A DNA stretch of 64,000 nucleotides from Pogonophryne albipinna (GCA_028583405.1 CM053261.1:9925459-9989458), one strand, 5' to 3'. Counted from the stretch's first letter, positions 1 through 17,123 are shown. A program made the numbers and translations. The notes: a model not told the origin generated them from the sequence alone.

Positions 1-23
1 TTTTACATTAACTTCACTACTGA

Positions 24-4413
<4,390 letters not shown>

Positions 4414-5105
4414 ACACCCAATACAAATGATATTTCACTGTAACACTGACTTGACAAAAGGCAAAGGCCTGCCACTGAGGAGGTCAGTGTTGACTAAAGA
4501 GCTCATGTAGCTCAGTTGTGATTTTATGACTTACTGTCTTCTGTGCGTCTGGTCCCTCCTCAACCCCTTTGCTGTACAGGCTGCCGCTGCTTTCCATCAT
4601 GCATCCGTCCATCTGTTATACCAAAGAGCAGTCCGTCTTTGCTCTTTCATCCTCCTGTGAAGTATATTTACAAGGTTTTTGTATATGTAATACAAGTGCT
4701 TCATTTGAAAACAAAAAAAAGGTGAATAATTATTTGTTTTACATACATTTTTTATAGATTCAAATCATAGCTTATCCTCACTTTGGCCAATTTTATAAAC
4801 AACTTTGCCATTTTGTGCAATATTTGGAGGATTTTATTCCTGTACTTCCCCTTATTTCAGCTCAGGGGTGAACAGGGCATGTCGAGTTTGTGTGTAAAAT
4901 GAGCCACTGTGTGTTTGTGTTGATACTGTATGTAATATATGTTTGATTGAGAGAAAGCTTAAAACTCAAAAATAACCTTGCATCACATGAATTGACCTAA
5001 TGGGGGCACTAAAATCAAAGACAAAACTATTGATTTAAGTGTTCCATATAATAATTACTGAAACAGTAATTTTTCATTTGCCAAAATAAAGAAACTACTT
5101 CTTGT
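4414..5105 (+). other. kif2a: kif2a 3' UTR with poly(A) signal
   Basis: AT-rich non-coding sequence follows the stop codon. A canonical AATAAA lies at 5085-5090, followed by a T-rich stretch at about 5116-5125, a plausible cleavage and polyadenylation context. The exact transcript end is inferred. Confidence 0.55.
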
Positions 5106-5483
5106 TGCGGTACTTGTTTTTATTCATTCTGTTGACATCTTACTATAAAATGTTAAGAATATGAAAGAAGGTGAGAGTTTAAGAAACTTCAACATTTCTT
5201 TATTCATTTATGGAAACTGATTTAGTGCTTGATGATTACTCACAAAGCACTAAATCAGGATGGATAACTCTGGATGGATTCCCTAAAATGAAGCTGTTTT
5301 TGTAAGTGATCAATACACTTTTTTTAAAGGAATACTTTTGTATTTCAGTTACTCACCCTAACCTTGAATTATTGATGAAAATGTGTTTGTTTTTGTTCCT
5401 TATTTGAGTAAATTGTCTTAAAACTTCCTCTACCGGTCAACCATAGACAGTAAATGCTGTCAGCCTGTAGTATCTAGCTTTTT
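5106..5483. other. short intergenic spacer, nothing recognised
   Basis: About 380 bp of AT-rich sequence between the kif2a 3' end and the first transposon boundary. No ORF, repeat or RNA signal was recognised. Confidence 0.4.
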
Positions 5484-5894
5484 TAGTGATGGGAATTCCG
5501 GCTCTTTTTAGTGAGCCGGATCATTTGGCTCGGCTCCCAAACGGCTCTTCATTTGACCACATATACCTTTTATAATTCAATCAAATTTAGCCCTGTTTCG
5601 ACTAATTATTTACATGTGTACACATATATAACTTAAATTATTCAATACATCTTTTGTACTGAAGTATTAAAGTAAAAATTACATTTTTAATATAAATGAT
5701 TTGCTGTGGTCAATTGTTTTCATTGCATTTACAGACCCTTAACTCTGATATCACCCAATGAATGCACTGACTTGCTTGTAGAACCATGCTACACAAAGCA
5801 GATAGCAACACATGTAAAAACTTAAGCATAGACATTTAAAAAAAGGACAGCTACTGTATCAACATTTTAAAGATATATATATATATATACATAT

Positions 5895-8850
5895 ATCACA
5901 CTCTCGACCTTGTTCAGACTTATGGTATTGAAATTGAGCAACTATTAGTCGAACCGCATAATCCTGCTTTATCCGACCATTTCTTAGTAACTTTTGAAGT
6001 ACCGTTACTAGACTACAAAGCATTAGTCAAAAGCTCCTGCAGCAGAAACCTATCTGTTAGTGCTATAGCCAAATTTAAGGAAGAGATTCCACCAATACTT
6101 AACTCGATAGCATGTCTGCATGTAGGGGAGGAAACTTATACAAAATGTACACCACCCCAAATTGATCATGTTGTTGATAGTGCTACAGATGCGCTGCGAA
6201 TAAAATTAGACTCTGTCGCTCCTTTGAAAAAGAAAATAAAACAACATAGATTAGCTCCATGGCATAATGCCGAAACCCGCAAAATAAAGCAAAAGTCGAG
6301 ACAACTTGAAAGGATATGGCGTTCCACTAAACTTGAAGAATCTCGTTTAATTTGGCATATTACTCTCAATGAATATAAGAAAGCACTGCGTAAAGCGAGA
6401 GCAGCTTACTACTCTTCATTAATAAATGAGAATAAGAATAATGCAAGATTTCTTTTCAGCACTGTAGCCAGGCTGACAGAGAGCCACAGCTCGATTGAGC
6501 CTTCTATTCCCATAGCACTCAGTAGTAATGATTTTATGGGCTTTTTTAACGATAAAATTGTTACTCTTAGAAACAAAATGAATGACCTCTTGCCTTTGAC
6601 CAGTATAGTGTTATCAACAGCTCCCGGAAATGTAAGCTCTAATATTACACTAGTAAACTAGAATGCTTTTCAGCCATAAACCTTGAACAATTAAATTCAA
6701 TGATTCTCTCTTCTAAACCATCAACGTGTATCTTAGACCCAATTCCAACTAAGCTGTTAAAGGAAGTTTTTCCATTAATTAGCACTTCTTTATTAAATAT
6801 TATGAATATGTCTTTATTATCAGGCTATGTTCCACAATCATTCAAAGGAGCAGTGATAAAACCGCTTCTTAAAAAGCACAACCTCAATCCAGAGGTTTTA
6901 GCCAACTATAGACCTATTTCTAATCTTCCGTTCCTCTCAAAAATTCTTGAGAAAGCGGTCGCAAAACAGTTGTGTGATTACTTAAAAAACAATGATTTAT
7001 TTGAAGATTTTCAGTCGGGCTTTAGAACACATCATAGCACAGAGACAGCTCTGGTTAAAGTCACAAATGACATTCTAATAGCCTCAGACAAGGGACTTGT
7101 CTCTATTCTTGTTTTGCTCGATCTCAGTGCTGCATTTGATACTATCGATCATGATATCTTATTACAAAGACTAGAGCACTTAGTTGGCATACAGGGAACT
7201 GTTTTAGGCTGGTTTAGGTCCTATCTATCTGAACGCTCTCAGTTTGTACGTGTCAACGATGAATCTTCCACGCAAACCAAAGTTAGCCATGGAGTGCCAC
7301 AGGGCTCAGTGCTCGGACCTATTTTGTTCACATTATATATGCTTCCGTTAAGCAATATTATAAGGAATCATTCTGTAAATGTTCATTGTTATGCGGATGA
7401 TACACAACTATATTTATCAATCAAGCCTGATGAAATTAATCATCTAAATAAAATTCAAGACTGCCTCAAGGACTTAAAAACGTGGATGACCTTAAACTTT
7501 TTGATGTTAAACACAACCAAAACTGAAGTTATTGTACTCGGCCCGAAGAATCTACGAAACAAATTATCTAAAGATATACTAACTATGGATGGCATTAATT
7601 TGGCCTCCAGTGAGACTGTAAGGAATCTTGGTGTTATATTTGATCAGGATTTATCCTTTAACGCCCACATAAAATCAATTTCAAGGACCGCCTACTTACA
7701 TCTACGTAACATTGCAAAAATCAGGCATATCTTGCCTCAAAACAATGCAGAGAAACTAGTCCATGCATTTGTTACTTCAAGGCTGGATTATTGTAACTCC
7801 TTATTATCAGGGTGTACCAAGAAGTCAGTTAAGTCGCTTCAGCTGATTCAAAATGCTGCAGCTCGTGTACTAACCAGTTAGAAAAATGGACCACATTACT
7901 CCTGTTCTGGCTGCCTTACACTGGCTCCCTATAGAACACAGGATAGAATTTAAAATTCTTCTTCTCGCCTACAAAGCCCTTAATGGGCAGGCGCCATCTT
8001 ACCTTAAAGAACTCATTATACCCTACTGTCCTACTAGGGCATTGCGTTCCAAGAATGCAGGGTTGTTGGTTGTTCCTAGAGTCTCTAAAAGTACAATGGG
8101 AGCCAGAGCCTTTTCTTATCAAGCTCCACATTTGTGGAATCAGCTTCCAGTTTGTGTTCAGGCGGCAGACACCCTATCCGTTTTTAAGAGTGCGCTTAAG
8201 ACCTTCCTTTTTGATAAAGCTTATAGTTAGGGCTGATTAGATTCAGCCCCTAGTTTTGCTGATATAGGCTTAGTTTGTCGGGGGACATCTTACTTCTTCC
8301 TTCTCTCTGTCTATACCTGTGTACTCTCATGTTCCGATTAACCCAGCTTCCCCAAATGTCTTTCTTTTTTGGGTCTATATACGCCGGGATTCGGAGTCAT
8401 GGATGATCCTGTTGCTGCGGTCCTGTGTCCTAGATCGCGAGCCCTGGATCTTGAGTCGTGGCTGTGGTCCTGGATCATAAGTCCTGGATGGATATCCTCG
8501 TGGATTCATCTTCCTATTATACACACATGCATTTCCAAACATTTGGACTACCTATGTTGCAAATGTATTATCTTTTCAATTTACACACGGCATCTATTGC
8601 ACGTCTGTCCGTCCTGGGAGAGGGATCCTTCCTCTGTTGCTCTCCCTGAGGTTTCTCCCATTTTTCCCTTTAAACTGTGGGGTTTTCTCCGGAAGTTTTT
8701 CCTTGTACGATGTGAGGGTCTAAGGACAGAGGGTGTCGTATTGTCATACTGATATTCTGTACAAACTGTGAAGTCCACTGAGACAAATGTAACATTTGTG
8801 ATATTGGGCTATATAAATAAACATTGATTGATTGATTGATATATACATAT
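5895..8850 (+). mobile_element. L2-clade LINE, copy 1, 5'-truncated
   Basis: Non-LTR retrotransposon in sense orientation, starting inside the region between endonuclease and reverse transcriptase and ending in a tail of GCTATATAAATAAA followed by (ATTG)n at about 8823-8840. The last bases (ATATATACATAT, 8839-8850) also occur at the left junction (about 5883-5894) and may be a target duplication, but the site lies in an AT repeat, so this is weak. A nearly identical copy lies on the other strand at 57195-60345. The clade is inferred from the RT wording and the short 3' microsatellite. Confidence 0.88.
6224..8230 (+). pseudogene. broken reverse transcriptase ORF of L2 LINE copy 1
   Basis: Three ORF blocks (6224-6661, 6700-7881, 7886-8230) together cover linker, reverse transcriptase and C-terminal region. 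RT landmarks are [30 protein letters not shown] (catalytic Asp block), [14 protein letters not shown] and [12 protein letters not shown] with the catalytic YADD. Against the copy at 57-60 kb, a 4-bp deletion near 6655 and another small deletion near 7880 break the frame. The endonuclease domain is missing because of 5' truncation, so this copy cannot move on its own. Confidence 0.88.
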
Positions 8851-9227
8851 TTAAAGAAAAAACCCTAACAAAACAACAGGGTTCTATTTCAGTATTAAAT
8901 AAAGAAAAAAAGACAGAAACAGCTGACATCAAATCTTCGCTGAGCCTAAAGATAATCATAAATAACATAGTGAAAATCAATGTATTGCAATGCTCAAAAC
9001 AGCAACATCCAACCGTCTCTAATCATAAACAAAACCAATACAAATAAATGTATTGCAATGTGCAAAACAGCAGCATCCAACAGTCTCTAATCCTTGGAAA
9101 TTACATGTCACTGCATGCATGCACGTAGCACCCGTAGCACAGAGGTCATCATATCATTATGTCTTGTATTACTTAAAGGTCCCATTTCTACTGATCATAA
9201 TTCCATTGTTGAGGTCTAGAATAGATT

Positions 9228-9537
9228 CAGTGTTTCCCCTAGGTTTTCCCCTAGGTGTACTACTCCTCTCTCTGAGCAGAGAGGAGCTGTGGATTATTGT
9301 TATTGATTAATGCATCAGTGTTTCTTAGGGTCAAAAACACTAAACTCACAACTTAAAATGAAAGCGTTTAGTTAATAAAAGAGCACATGTTCAATGTGAA
9401 AAGTGACAGTAGATATAGATTAGTTGCAATTTGGTGAAATATAATTGCTATTAGCCTATACAAAATCTTTTTTTAAACACCTTTAACACCTTGGCGGGGA
9501 GCAGCGCCCCTCCAAGACAATGGTAGGGGAAACACTG
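9228..9537. mobile_element. small non-autonomous hAT (310 bp)
   Basis: Ends are CAGTGTTTCCCCTAGG and, inverted, CAGTGTTTCCCCTACC. Flanks AATAGATT and ATTACATT agree at 6 of 8 positions, which suggests an old 8-bp target duplication. It has no coding capacity. Just upstream, two partial copies of a 45-bp sequence (8982-9026 and 9048-9093) form a small tandem duplication. Confidence 0.6.
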
Positions 9538-10665
9538 ATTACATTGTTCAATGTTCCAAACTCACATTGGTTTCTCATACAGCATCTCTGTATAATATGT
9601 GTATTCACTCTCTGTCCTAAACGGCTTGTTGGAGCCCCTGCCCCCCCCAGTGGCGGAGCCAGGACATTTTCAGTGGGGTGGCCAGGATGGAACCAGTGAT
9701 CATTTTGGGGTGGCATTGAAATCACTATTATATGAACATAAAAATACATCTCACTATAAAATAAGGGGTTATTTAAGGCACCTACAACACACCTCTACAT
9801 TATTTGGGATCAAGTGGTGGAATAGATCAAATAATATTCAGTATATCTAACAATTTCTTTCGTATTCCCGCAGGCAAAGTATCAACGAAGCTTACATTAT
9901 ACAAATGTAATGCAATATACAGACTGTTTAGCTTATGGTGATCAGCAGCACTATGGGCTCATTCTCTCAGTGTATCATCAGGAATACAGAGACACACACA
10001 CATCATTTAAATAAGAGTTTTTAAATTAAATGATAGGTTAAGAATAAACATCTTAAAGTAAATAACAATAAACAATAGCCCTTAACCCTGTAAGGCCCCC
10101 GGTTGTAATTTTACAACATTACTTTAAGCTATCCTAAAAAAAGTCAGTAAATGTTCAGGGGTAGACATTAAGGGTAAAATGTCACTGGCCCTCCGGGCCG
10201 GTGGAATTGTATTGTCACAGGCCCCACCATTGTAACCTCTGGCCCGGAGCATTCGTCCAAAAAAAAATCGACTAATAATGAAGAAAATTAACACATTTGT
10301 TGCAATAGTAATTTATGCACTAACTACATTACTACTTGTACTACAACATTTGAATCATCAGTTCTTCCTCATTTTCCTCAATTGTTCATATTTGGTTTAT
10401 TAAAATAATGATATTGTGGTCATTGATAAAAAATGTCTGTATTATTATTTGTATAATGCGCTTTCTGCCTTCCTGTCATTAGGAGTTAGAAATGTAATGG
10501 CTATGTAGCAGATTAGATTAGAACCTTCATTATCCTAAACTGCTGGGACATTTCCCTAAAGCCAATACCTTTATATTTTCTACTCTTCACTTACTTGTCA
10601 GCATAGGTCGGCATTGATGTATAGAGCCGACAGAAGACCTTGTTTATATTGGCATCATATTGAGA

Positions 10666-10913
10666 GGTGCAGCCAGTGACACGTCCTAAAACCAGGAAGT
10701 AAGCTGCGGGTTCCCTCGACAAAAAGCAACCGGATTTCTCCACAGGGTTTTGGAAAATAGCTGGAAATAAGGTCTGTGGGAAACAAACCTGTTTGATAAA
10801 TGCACGTTTTGTTCAGCCGGATAATCTCCACATGTCTACCCTACTTTTATAATTTTCGAATCATAAATCTAATCGATAGATTATAAAAGGGTTTTAGGAC
10901 GCGTCACTGCACC
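10666..10913. mobile_element. 248-bp MITE with GGTGCAGTGAC-type ends
   Basis: The left end is GGTGCAGCCAGTGACACGTC (a 4-bp insertion relative to other copies) and the right end inverted is GGTGCAGTGACGCGTCC. The interior matches the left parts of 27325-28916 and 62400 onwards, including the block GATAAATGCACGTTTTGTTC. It is the shortest member of a family found at three places in the window. Confidence 0.75.
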
Positions 10914-11096
10914 AGAAGCCAACTCCATCGATCAAGCTGGCTGAAACTTCCTCTCCCTCTTCTTCTCATGCTCTCTGTCACTCTCCTTTAACTCCTCCGG
11001 TGACTTTCTTTTATTTGAAGATTGTTTTTTGCACGGCGCTTGGACGGTTACCGCTGGTATTAAAAACATTTTGGCGAATGGTTAGGTGGCGCGACA

Positions 11097-11666
11097 GTGT
11101 AAATGCATTTTTAATAATAACATTTTTGAATGGAACATTCTCAACATGAATGCATAAATCTAAATAAATCTAACTTACATATGTGGGAAAATACTGTGTT
11201 TGAAATGTGTAATTGAAATTAGATGCTAGCTTTTTGTTTTGATATATATATATATATATTTTGTATTCCAGTCTCCCTTATGATAGATATGTTAAGTGGC
11301 ATGGCATTCAACACAATGCTGCTCACCTCCTTCAGTTGGGAGAAAAACTGGTTCAGGTTCAGCCTTATGGGGGTACAGGGCTGCTGAGCCTAGAGATGGA
11401 TCTGTTGGTCCTGGCACCAGGGGGAGGGACAACTGATTTAGTATGAATAGCTGCTAAAAATCTACCTGCATTTGTTAAATGTCAGCTAAAAGACCAGTGC
11501 AATTAAAAACCTGTATAGATATTAACAGTACTTAATGTCAGCTTAGTAAAACCACACCCACCTTTTCTTTTGAAAGACTGGGTGTCGCCCTTTAGTCCGC
11601 TCTTGTTTTTCTCTCCTTTCTTTTCTCTTTTGAAAGCCTGACTTTGTAAGTCGTCGACACATGGTA
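11097..11666. repeat. direct repeat, copy 1 (partner 12854-13487)
   Basis: About 570 bp, starting TGTAAATGCATTTTTAATAA and ending near GTCGACACATGG, repeated 1.76 kb downstream in the same orientation with few changes. Both copies have a TTGTATTCCAGTCTCCCTT acceptor-like stretch. The downstream copy has about 75 extra bases near 13300-13372. Both lie inside hAT A, so the duplication is internal to the element or came with a nested insertion. Confidence 0.75.
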
Positions 11667-12853
11667 TACAGGGTTTCCCACACATAGACTATACTTGGGC
11701 GGGCCACCCAGGTATATTTCGCGACCCATTTAGATTTTTTCTTTTTTTTTAATAATATATATATTTGTTTTCGTCCGTGACCACGACACCATCTGCGATC
11801 GATTAACTTGTGGACAATGATCCCTCGACTCTACGCCTCCTGTACCCAGTCCCGGACTGGCCATCGGGAGGACCGGGGGGTTTCCCGATGGCCTGGCCTG
11901 TTAAGTGGCCTGCCTCACACAGGGTGACTGGCTGTCTACATGATGTGGCCTCCCGACATGGCCACTGTCATACAGATCATAAATCAAAGCCCTTGATTGG
12001 TCTCTGTGTGTCATTCAAGCTCGGGATAACCTCAGCTCAGGTGAGGTAAAGGACTCTCTGAGTGTTTAGATAGTTAACTTAGTCTAAGTTCTCTGTGGGT
12101 CTCAAATGGTTTGGTCACCATTTATGTAAACACATATTTCCATTTGAGAGGGTAGTGATTAGTAAAATATGCATGAATAAAAAATAAAAAGTTAACTAGG
12201 TGAAAAAAGGTAAGATACACTTTTAAAACTTGTTGAGAGCTAAAACTAGTCTTTGCTGCTGCCTCAAAGAGGAGCAGGGGAGACAGGAGGGAGACAGGAG
12301 AGGCTGGTTCAGGAGCACAGACACACTTACAACTATAAATGAACCAAAAATAAATAAACAAGTTTCAGTGTTTTTTTCATGTTGGAAATGGTATGTTATT
12401 GGTTATGGCCATGATTTTATGATTATTGAAATGTATACAGTTCTGTTTCATATAGGTGTTTCCATAGATCTAGTCTCTTTATTTTCCCCTCAAAATGCAC
12501 CAGATTGATGCATTTAACTCCAACATTTAAAAACAAATCTTACCGGGGGAGAATGCCCTCGGACCCCCCTGGACGATTTGAGGTCCACCCCCACTTTAAA
12601 TCACATTGATAGGTTCCTAAATACATTTACCATTTTTTTCAAATAGTAACCCATGTCCATATGTTTATTTGTGGGTAGTAGATTTAAACTATAGGGCTAT
12701 CACTATGGGCCCTGCCTGTACCTGTTCGCTCTGCCATGGCGTGAAGGGTCTGCTAACAAGCGACTAACAGAAAGGTTAATGTTGTTGCACGTCATGTCAC
12801 CTCACTATAAGACTAACATTCCTGACAATAGATCTCAATAGTCATCTCTTATG

Positions 12854-13487
12854 GTGTAAATGCATTTTTAATGATAACATTTTTGAATCGAACATTCTCA
12901 ACATGAATGCATAAATCCAAATAAATATAACTTAAATATGTGGGAAAATACTGTGTTTGAAATGTGTAATTGAAATTAGATGCTAGCTTTTTGTTTTGAT
13001 ATATATTTTGTATTCCAGTCTCCCTTCAGATATGTTAAGTGGCATGGCATTCAACACAATGCTGCTCACCTCCTTCAGTTGGGAGAAAAGCTGGTTCAGG
13101 TTCAGCCATATGGGGGTACGGGGGTACAGGGCTGCTGAGTCTAGAGATGGATCTGTTGGTCCTGGCACCAGGGGGAGGGACAACTGATTTAGTATGAATA
13201 GCTGCTAATAATCTGCCTGTATTTGTTAAATGTCAGCTAAAAGACCAGTGTAATTAAAAACCTGTATAGATATTAACAGTACTTAATGTCAGCTTAGTTA
13301 AAAAAAACACAACAATTATTATTTACAATGGACTAAGCTTAGCTAACAGACATAATTCCACCACTCATGGACCACACCCACCTTTTCTTTTGAAAGACTG
13401 GGTGTCGCCCTTTAGTCCCTCTCTCTTGTTTTTCTCTCCTTTCTTTTCTCTTTTGAAAGCCTGACTTTGTGAGTCGTTGAGACATGG
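12854..13487. repeat. direct repeat, copy 2 (partner 11097-11666)
   Basis: Second copy of the hAT A internal repeat. It differs by scattered substitutions, a shorter AT run and an insertion near 13300-13372. The short ORFs seen in both copies lie in non-homologous contexts and are not taken as genes. Confidence 0.75.
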
Positions 13488-14469
13488 TACTAGCATCCCT
13501 GCTCCTCACATGCTCACACTAGTGTCTGCTAGAAAGTGCCGGCGGTGCTGCACCGTGTTTGGAGGCAGGACCAAACCATTACATGTAAATAGAACGGGGT
13601 GTACAGAGGCTTTGGATAATTAACTTTTGGAAGAAAATAAGTTAAATGAATTGTAAGTTTAGTGAGTACTTTACATTATCGATATAACGTCCTATGTTAA
13701 TGTTAATTCTTGATGAATGATGAAAGGTTACTTAAACATTTTTTTCTTAATGTTCTAAAATAGTTTGGGCCCCCGTGGTGAGAGTGTTTGGGGTGGCCAA
13801 TAGGGTGGCCAGGATTCAGCTGGGGGTGCCACGGCCACCCCCCAGCTCCGCCACTGCCCCCCCCCTCCCTCCAGTAGCGTGGCGTGGGGAGAAAATTAGG
13901 GGAAGCCAATAATACGTCATTTCTTTTGGGTAGGGGTTGTGGTGGTCAATGTGATAACGTAACCAGATGAGTGATTACAGCACCCGGTATCATTTTACAC
14001 ACATTTGTATCATACAGATGCAGGACTTACACACGCCTGTTATCTAACCGACAGGTCCGCACACACTCTCCAGCCCAAACTCTAATAAGCATTCATTCAC
14101 AAACTAAATCCTTTAACGTTTTACGTCCGATTCGCTCATTTTTTCCTCGCTGTACACAGCTCTGACTAATCACAGGTTGGCAGGGGCATGACGTTAGCCT
14201 TGTCTGATAGAGATGGGCGAGTCATGATTCATCCGGATCATTAACCCGGATCCTAGTAATGAGCCGGTCGTGACGAGTCTCCCTCTCGATTAACCCGAGT
14301 CCTTTGAGTCCTACACCTGATGTGACGTAAAAATTAAAACTATAAATTGCGTCACTCTTTACTCTCTTTATAACGTGTAAAATCACATTACAACGTTGTT
14401 GTATCCAGAGATCCAGCAGACTCGTCGCCATGCACGAATCAACAGCAGATTCAGCCCCTCCTCCGGCTC

Positions 14470-14705
14470 CCGCGAGAGTCCCGTGAGCCGTGAGTGAGCC
14501 GTGAGTCCGCAAATCTCTGAGTCTGCTGCGACTCGTCGAGGGAGCCGTGGGACTCGCGGGAGCCGTGAGTGAGCCGTGAGCCGTGAGTGAGCCGTGAGTC
14601 CGCAAATCTCTGAGTCTGCTGCGACTCGTCGCGGGAGCCGTGGGACTCGCGGGAGCCGTGGGACTCGCGGGAGCCGTGGGACTCGCGGGAGCCGTGGGAC
14701 TCGGA
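14470..14705. repeat. GC-rich minisatellite inside hAT D
   Basis: Two interleaved repeat types: a unit with GTGAGTCCGCAAATCTCTGA, and an 18-bp unit GGGAGCCGTGGGACTCGC repeated about four times at 14633-14704. The array makes long open frames on both strands (for example a minus-strand SPTAPA repeat) which are artefacts of the period being a multiple of three. Confidence 0.85.
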
Positions 14706-15047
14706 GGAGGGGCTGAGTCTGCTGTAGATTCGTGCATGGGGACGAGTCTGCTGGATCTCTGGATCTGCTGCCTGCTATATGTTACGGCTCTGAGTCCTCG
14801 TAGGCTACTGGTCTCTCTCGATCATTGACCTGGATTCACGGATCCCGCGATTTTTCCGGCTCTAAATTAAGTTTCAGTGTAGACTTCTAACACAATGTTC
14901 ATGTTGTGCAACAGTCTCCTGTAATAATATCTGCATTTCCAATAAGGATCTTACTTGGAAACTCGTTTATTTTGAACATGGCACACAAAAAGAAACAAAT
15001 GATAGAAAATTGCAAAACAGTTAGAATATATAAAATGTAATTATACA

Positions 15048-15048
<1 letters not shown>

Positions 15049-15090
<42 letters not shown>
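15049..15090. repeat. (ATT)n microsatellite
   Basis: About 14 perfect ATT units within hAT D. Confidence 0.95.
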
Positions 15091-15091
<1 letters not shown>

Positions 15092-15468
15092 ATGAAAACA
15101 CAATTGTGCAAAATTAGCTTAAGTACAGGAACATATTAAAATAACTATATACATATAATGCAAAACACTTATTTTTTAAAATGCACACACACACACATGT
15201 TTTATTAAAGCAAAAGACACTGTGTAGCGGAGGTTAATGTAACGTTAGTTTAATATGCTGGTTAAATGCAACAACTTTTCGGTTTCACCGGTAGGATTTC
15301 TACGGTCTTGGTCATGCTGACTCATATGACTCAAATGACTCAAATGACTCGTATGATCCGGATCTCTTCAATGATTGACTCAGAAGACTCCGAGTCCATA
15401 AAATGATCCGGATTTGCCATCTCTATTGTCTGATTGGTCAATCCCTCCATTTTTTTCACCAAGGGAAG

Positions 15469-16730
15469 TAGGGTGACCAGATGTCCCGCTTTGCGCGGGA
15501 CTGCACAGCATTTTCACGACTTTTGGTGCGTCTCGCAAATTGAGACGATGTCCCGCATATTTCATTTTGATTGGCTAAAACGCTTTTCTTTAAAATCAGA
15601 TTCATCCAATGGCTGTTGAGAAAGCAGGGAAGGCTATCATCACGGGGCTGTGTTTGCTGTCAATCAAACTGTAACACACGGCGGGTGCTGGTTAAGTGTT
15701 AACCAATGAGAGTAACTCACTCACACACACCCCCCCCGCGGCCCCCGCCAAACAACAACAACGATCGCAGGCGACGCAGCAGGTTATGGAAAATGGAGGA
15801 AACTGAAACTACAGCTAAGAAGAAAAGAAGATGCACATACAACAAAGACTGGGAAGACACTTACCCGTTGGTGAAGCCAGTGCAGGGCGACTCTCAGAGG
15901 GAGTTTTTGGCAATCTTTGCAAGAGTAATTTTTAAATTTCACATGGCGGTGAATAAGACGTCAAAAGACACAGAGAATGCGATTCTCACAAAACGTGTCG
16001 CTCAAAAAGAGACATCCCACTCTATGGAGACATTCCTACTCAAACCAAAAAATGATGGCCACTCAGACAAGGTAACAGCAGCAGAAATAACCAGTGTTTA
16101 CCATACAGTGCAACACTCCCAATCATACCGGTCAAATGACTGGTAACAAGCTAGCGCCGACCATTTTTCCAGACTCTGATATAGTAAAGAAAATGTCATG
16201 TGGTCGTACAAAAGCAGCGTCCATAATAACAGATGTGCTTGCCCCTGCCTCCGTGGAGAGTTGTTTGACAGAGTCAAAGACACCAGTGGTTCTAGGTGAC
16301 AAAATAGCCCACACACTGTGGGGGGGCCCACCTGCTGTTGCTGTGATGGACAAAACTGAAAGGTATTTTATTTTATGTATTATTATGTTTCTGTTCCCTC
16401 CTGGCCAGTTTTGATTTGTATTTATGGTTTTATTTTATCTATTAATTTATGTTGTGCCTACTTGTACAGGTAATACACTAGTTGAATTAAGAAGATGCAT
16501 TTCTAAACACTTGAAGTGAATAATGCCTGCTGCCTTGGTTAGCCTTAGTTTACTTTTCTTTATTAAGATACTAAATTGTTACTGCATTTTTACTTCACTT
16601 TCTGCTCCGTTATATATTTGTTAAGTTTTTTTTCCGGGGGTGGTGGGTGCTGTTGAGAGGGTGTCCCACATTGTCCCACACAACCATACTCCTTGTCCCA
16701 CATTTGGTTTGTTGGGATCTGGTCACCCTA
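15469..16730 (+). mobile_element. hAT C, copy 1: internally deleted derivative, target duplication AAGGGAAG
   Basis: Ends are TAGGGTGACCAGATGTCCCG and, inverted, TAGGGTGACCAGATCCCAAC. The left flank is AAGGGAAG (15461-15468). The right flank is the same 8 bp once the later insertion at 16734-17123 is removed (AAG at 16731-16733 plus GGAAG at 17132-17136). It contains the first part of the transposase ORF and the 3' end of the family, joined by a deletion of the middle: compared with copy 2 (18541-27198), the sequence corresponding to about 25160-26740 is missing. Confidence 0.88.
15775..16146 (+). pseudogene. hAT C copy 1 transposase fragment (damaged BED-type zinc finger)
   Basis: The N-terminal part (KMEETETTAKKKRRCTYNK) matches the transposase start of copy 2 at 24658. 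The zinc finger of copy 2 (CNLC with HRECDSH) is destroyed here: the cysteine pair reads AIFARV after indels and the histidines are lost. It then runs out of frame. A relic in a non-autonomous element, not a gene. Confidence 0.8.
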
Positions 16731-16733
16731 AAG

Positions 16734-17123
16734 CAAGGGTGTCAAACTCAATTTCATCGCGGGCCACATTAGCATTATGGTTGCACTCAAAGGGCCGGTT
16801 GTAACTTTAAGACGATATAAATATATAAAATAATGTATTATATTACATTACTGCCTCTGCATTGGATTATTATCAGGGTAATAACTTCATAATTAACTAC
16901 GTCTGAATGCAGAAGTCTAGGGCAAATAATTGCAAGTCTCTTCAGTGTGCATGTCACAAAATGAGATGCATTGTGGGAAAGGTTGTTTATTGGCAATGTG
17001 GTTCTGTAAAACGGCATGTAACCGTATAATAAACATATTATATTCTTTGCAAGCTCTTGTGGGCCACATAAAATGAAGTCGCGGGCCGGATTTGGCCCCC
17101 GGGCCTTGAGTTTGACACCCCTG
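16734..17123. mobile_element. 390-bp non-autonomous hAT with exact target duplication CCCTAAAG
   Basis: Ends are CAAGGGTGTCAAACTCAA and, inverted, CAGGGGTGTCAAACTCAAGG, followed by GCGGGCCACAT and GGGCCGG blocks familiar from widespread vertebrate hAT MITEs. CCCTAAAG occurs at 16726-16733 and 17124-17131. It inserted across the right junction of hAT C copy 1, so it is younger than that copy. Confidence 0.9.

Larger units (their letters stand above)
9648..13856. mobile_element. hAT A: 4.2-kb non-coding hAT-like element
   Basis: Ends are CAGTGGCGGAGCCAGGACAT and, inverted, CAGTGGCGGAGCTGGGG; both are followed by GGGGTGGCC blocks. It sits between runs of C, so any duplication (CCCCCCC) is uninformative. 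Inside are a 248-bp MITE (10666-10913), fragments with hAT-like ends (CAGGGTTTCCCACACA at 11670, CAGTCCCGGACTGGCCATC at 11848) and a 0.6-kb direct duplication. No transposase was seen, so it is non-autonomous or badly decayed. Stretches 9660-10660 and 11670-12850 hold only such fragments. Confidence 0.65.
14208..15425. mobile_element. hAT D with exact target duplication TTGTCTGA
   Basis: Ends are TAGAGATGGGCGAGTCATGA and, inverted, TAGAGATGGCAAATCCGGAT, both followed by repeated GAGTC and CCGGATCAT words. TTGTCTGA is found at 14200-14207 and 15426-15433, an exact 8-bp duplication as in hAT elements. It has no transposase. The interior holds a GC-rich tandem array and an (ATT)n microsatellite. 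Confidence 0.85.

Noticed and set aside
9648..13856. Target duplication for hAT A
   Set aside because: Both sides are runs of C, so a match carries no information.
14222..14828. Minus-strand 171-codon and plus-strand 62-codon ORFs with SPTAPA or GLAGAV repeats
   Set aside because: The 18-bp minisatellite in hAT D keeps any frame open; there is no gene context and both strands are open.
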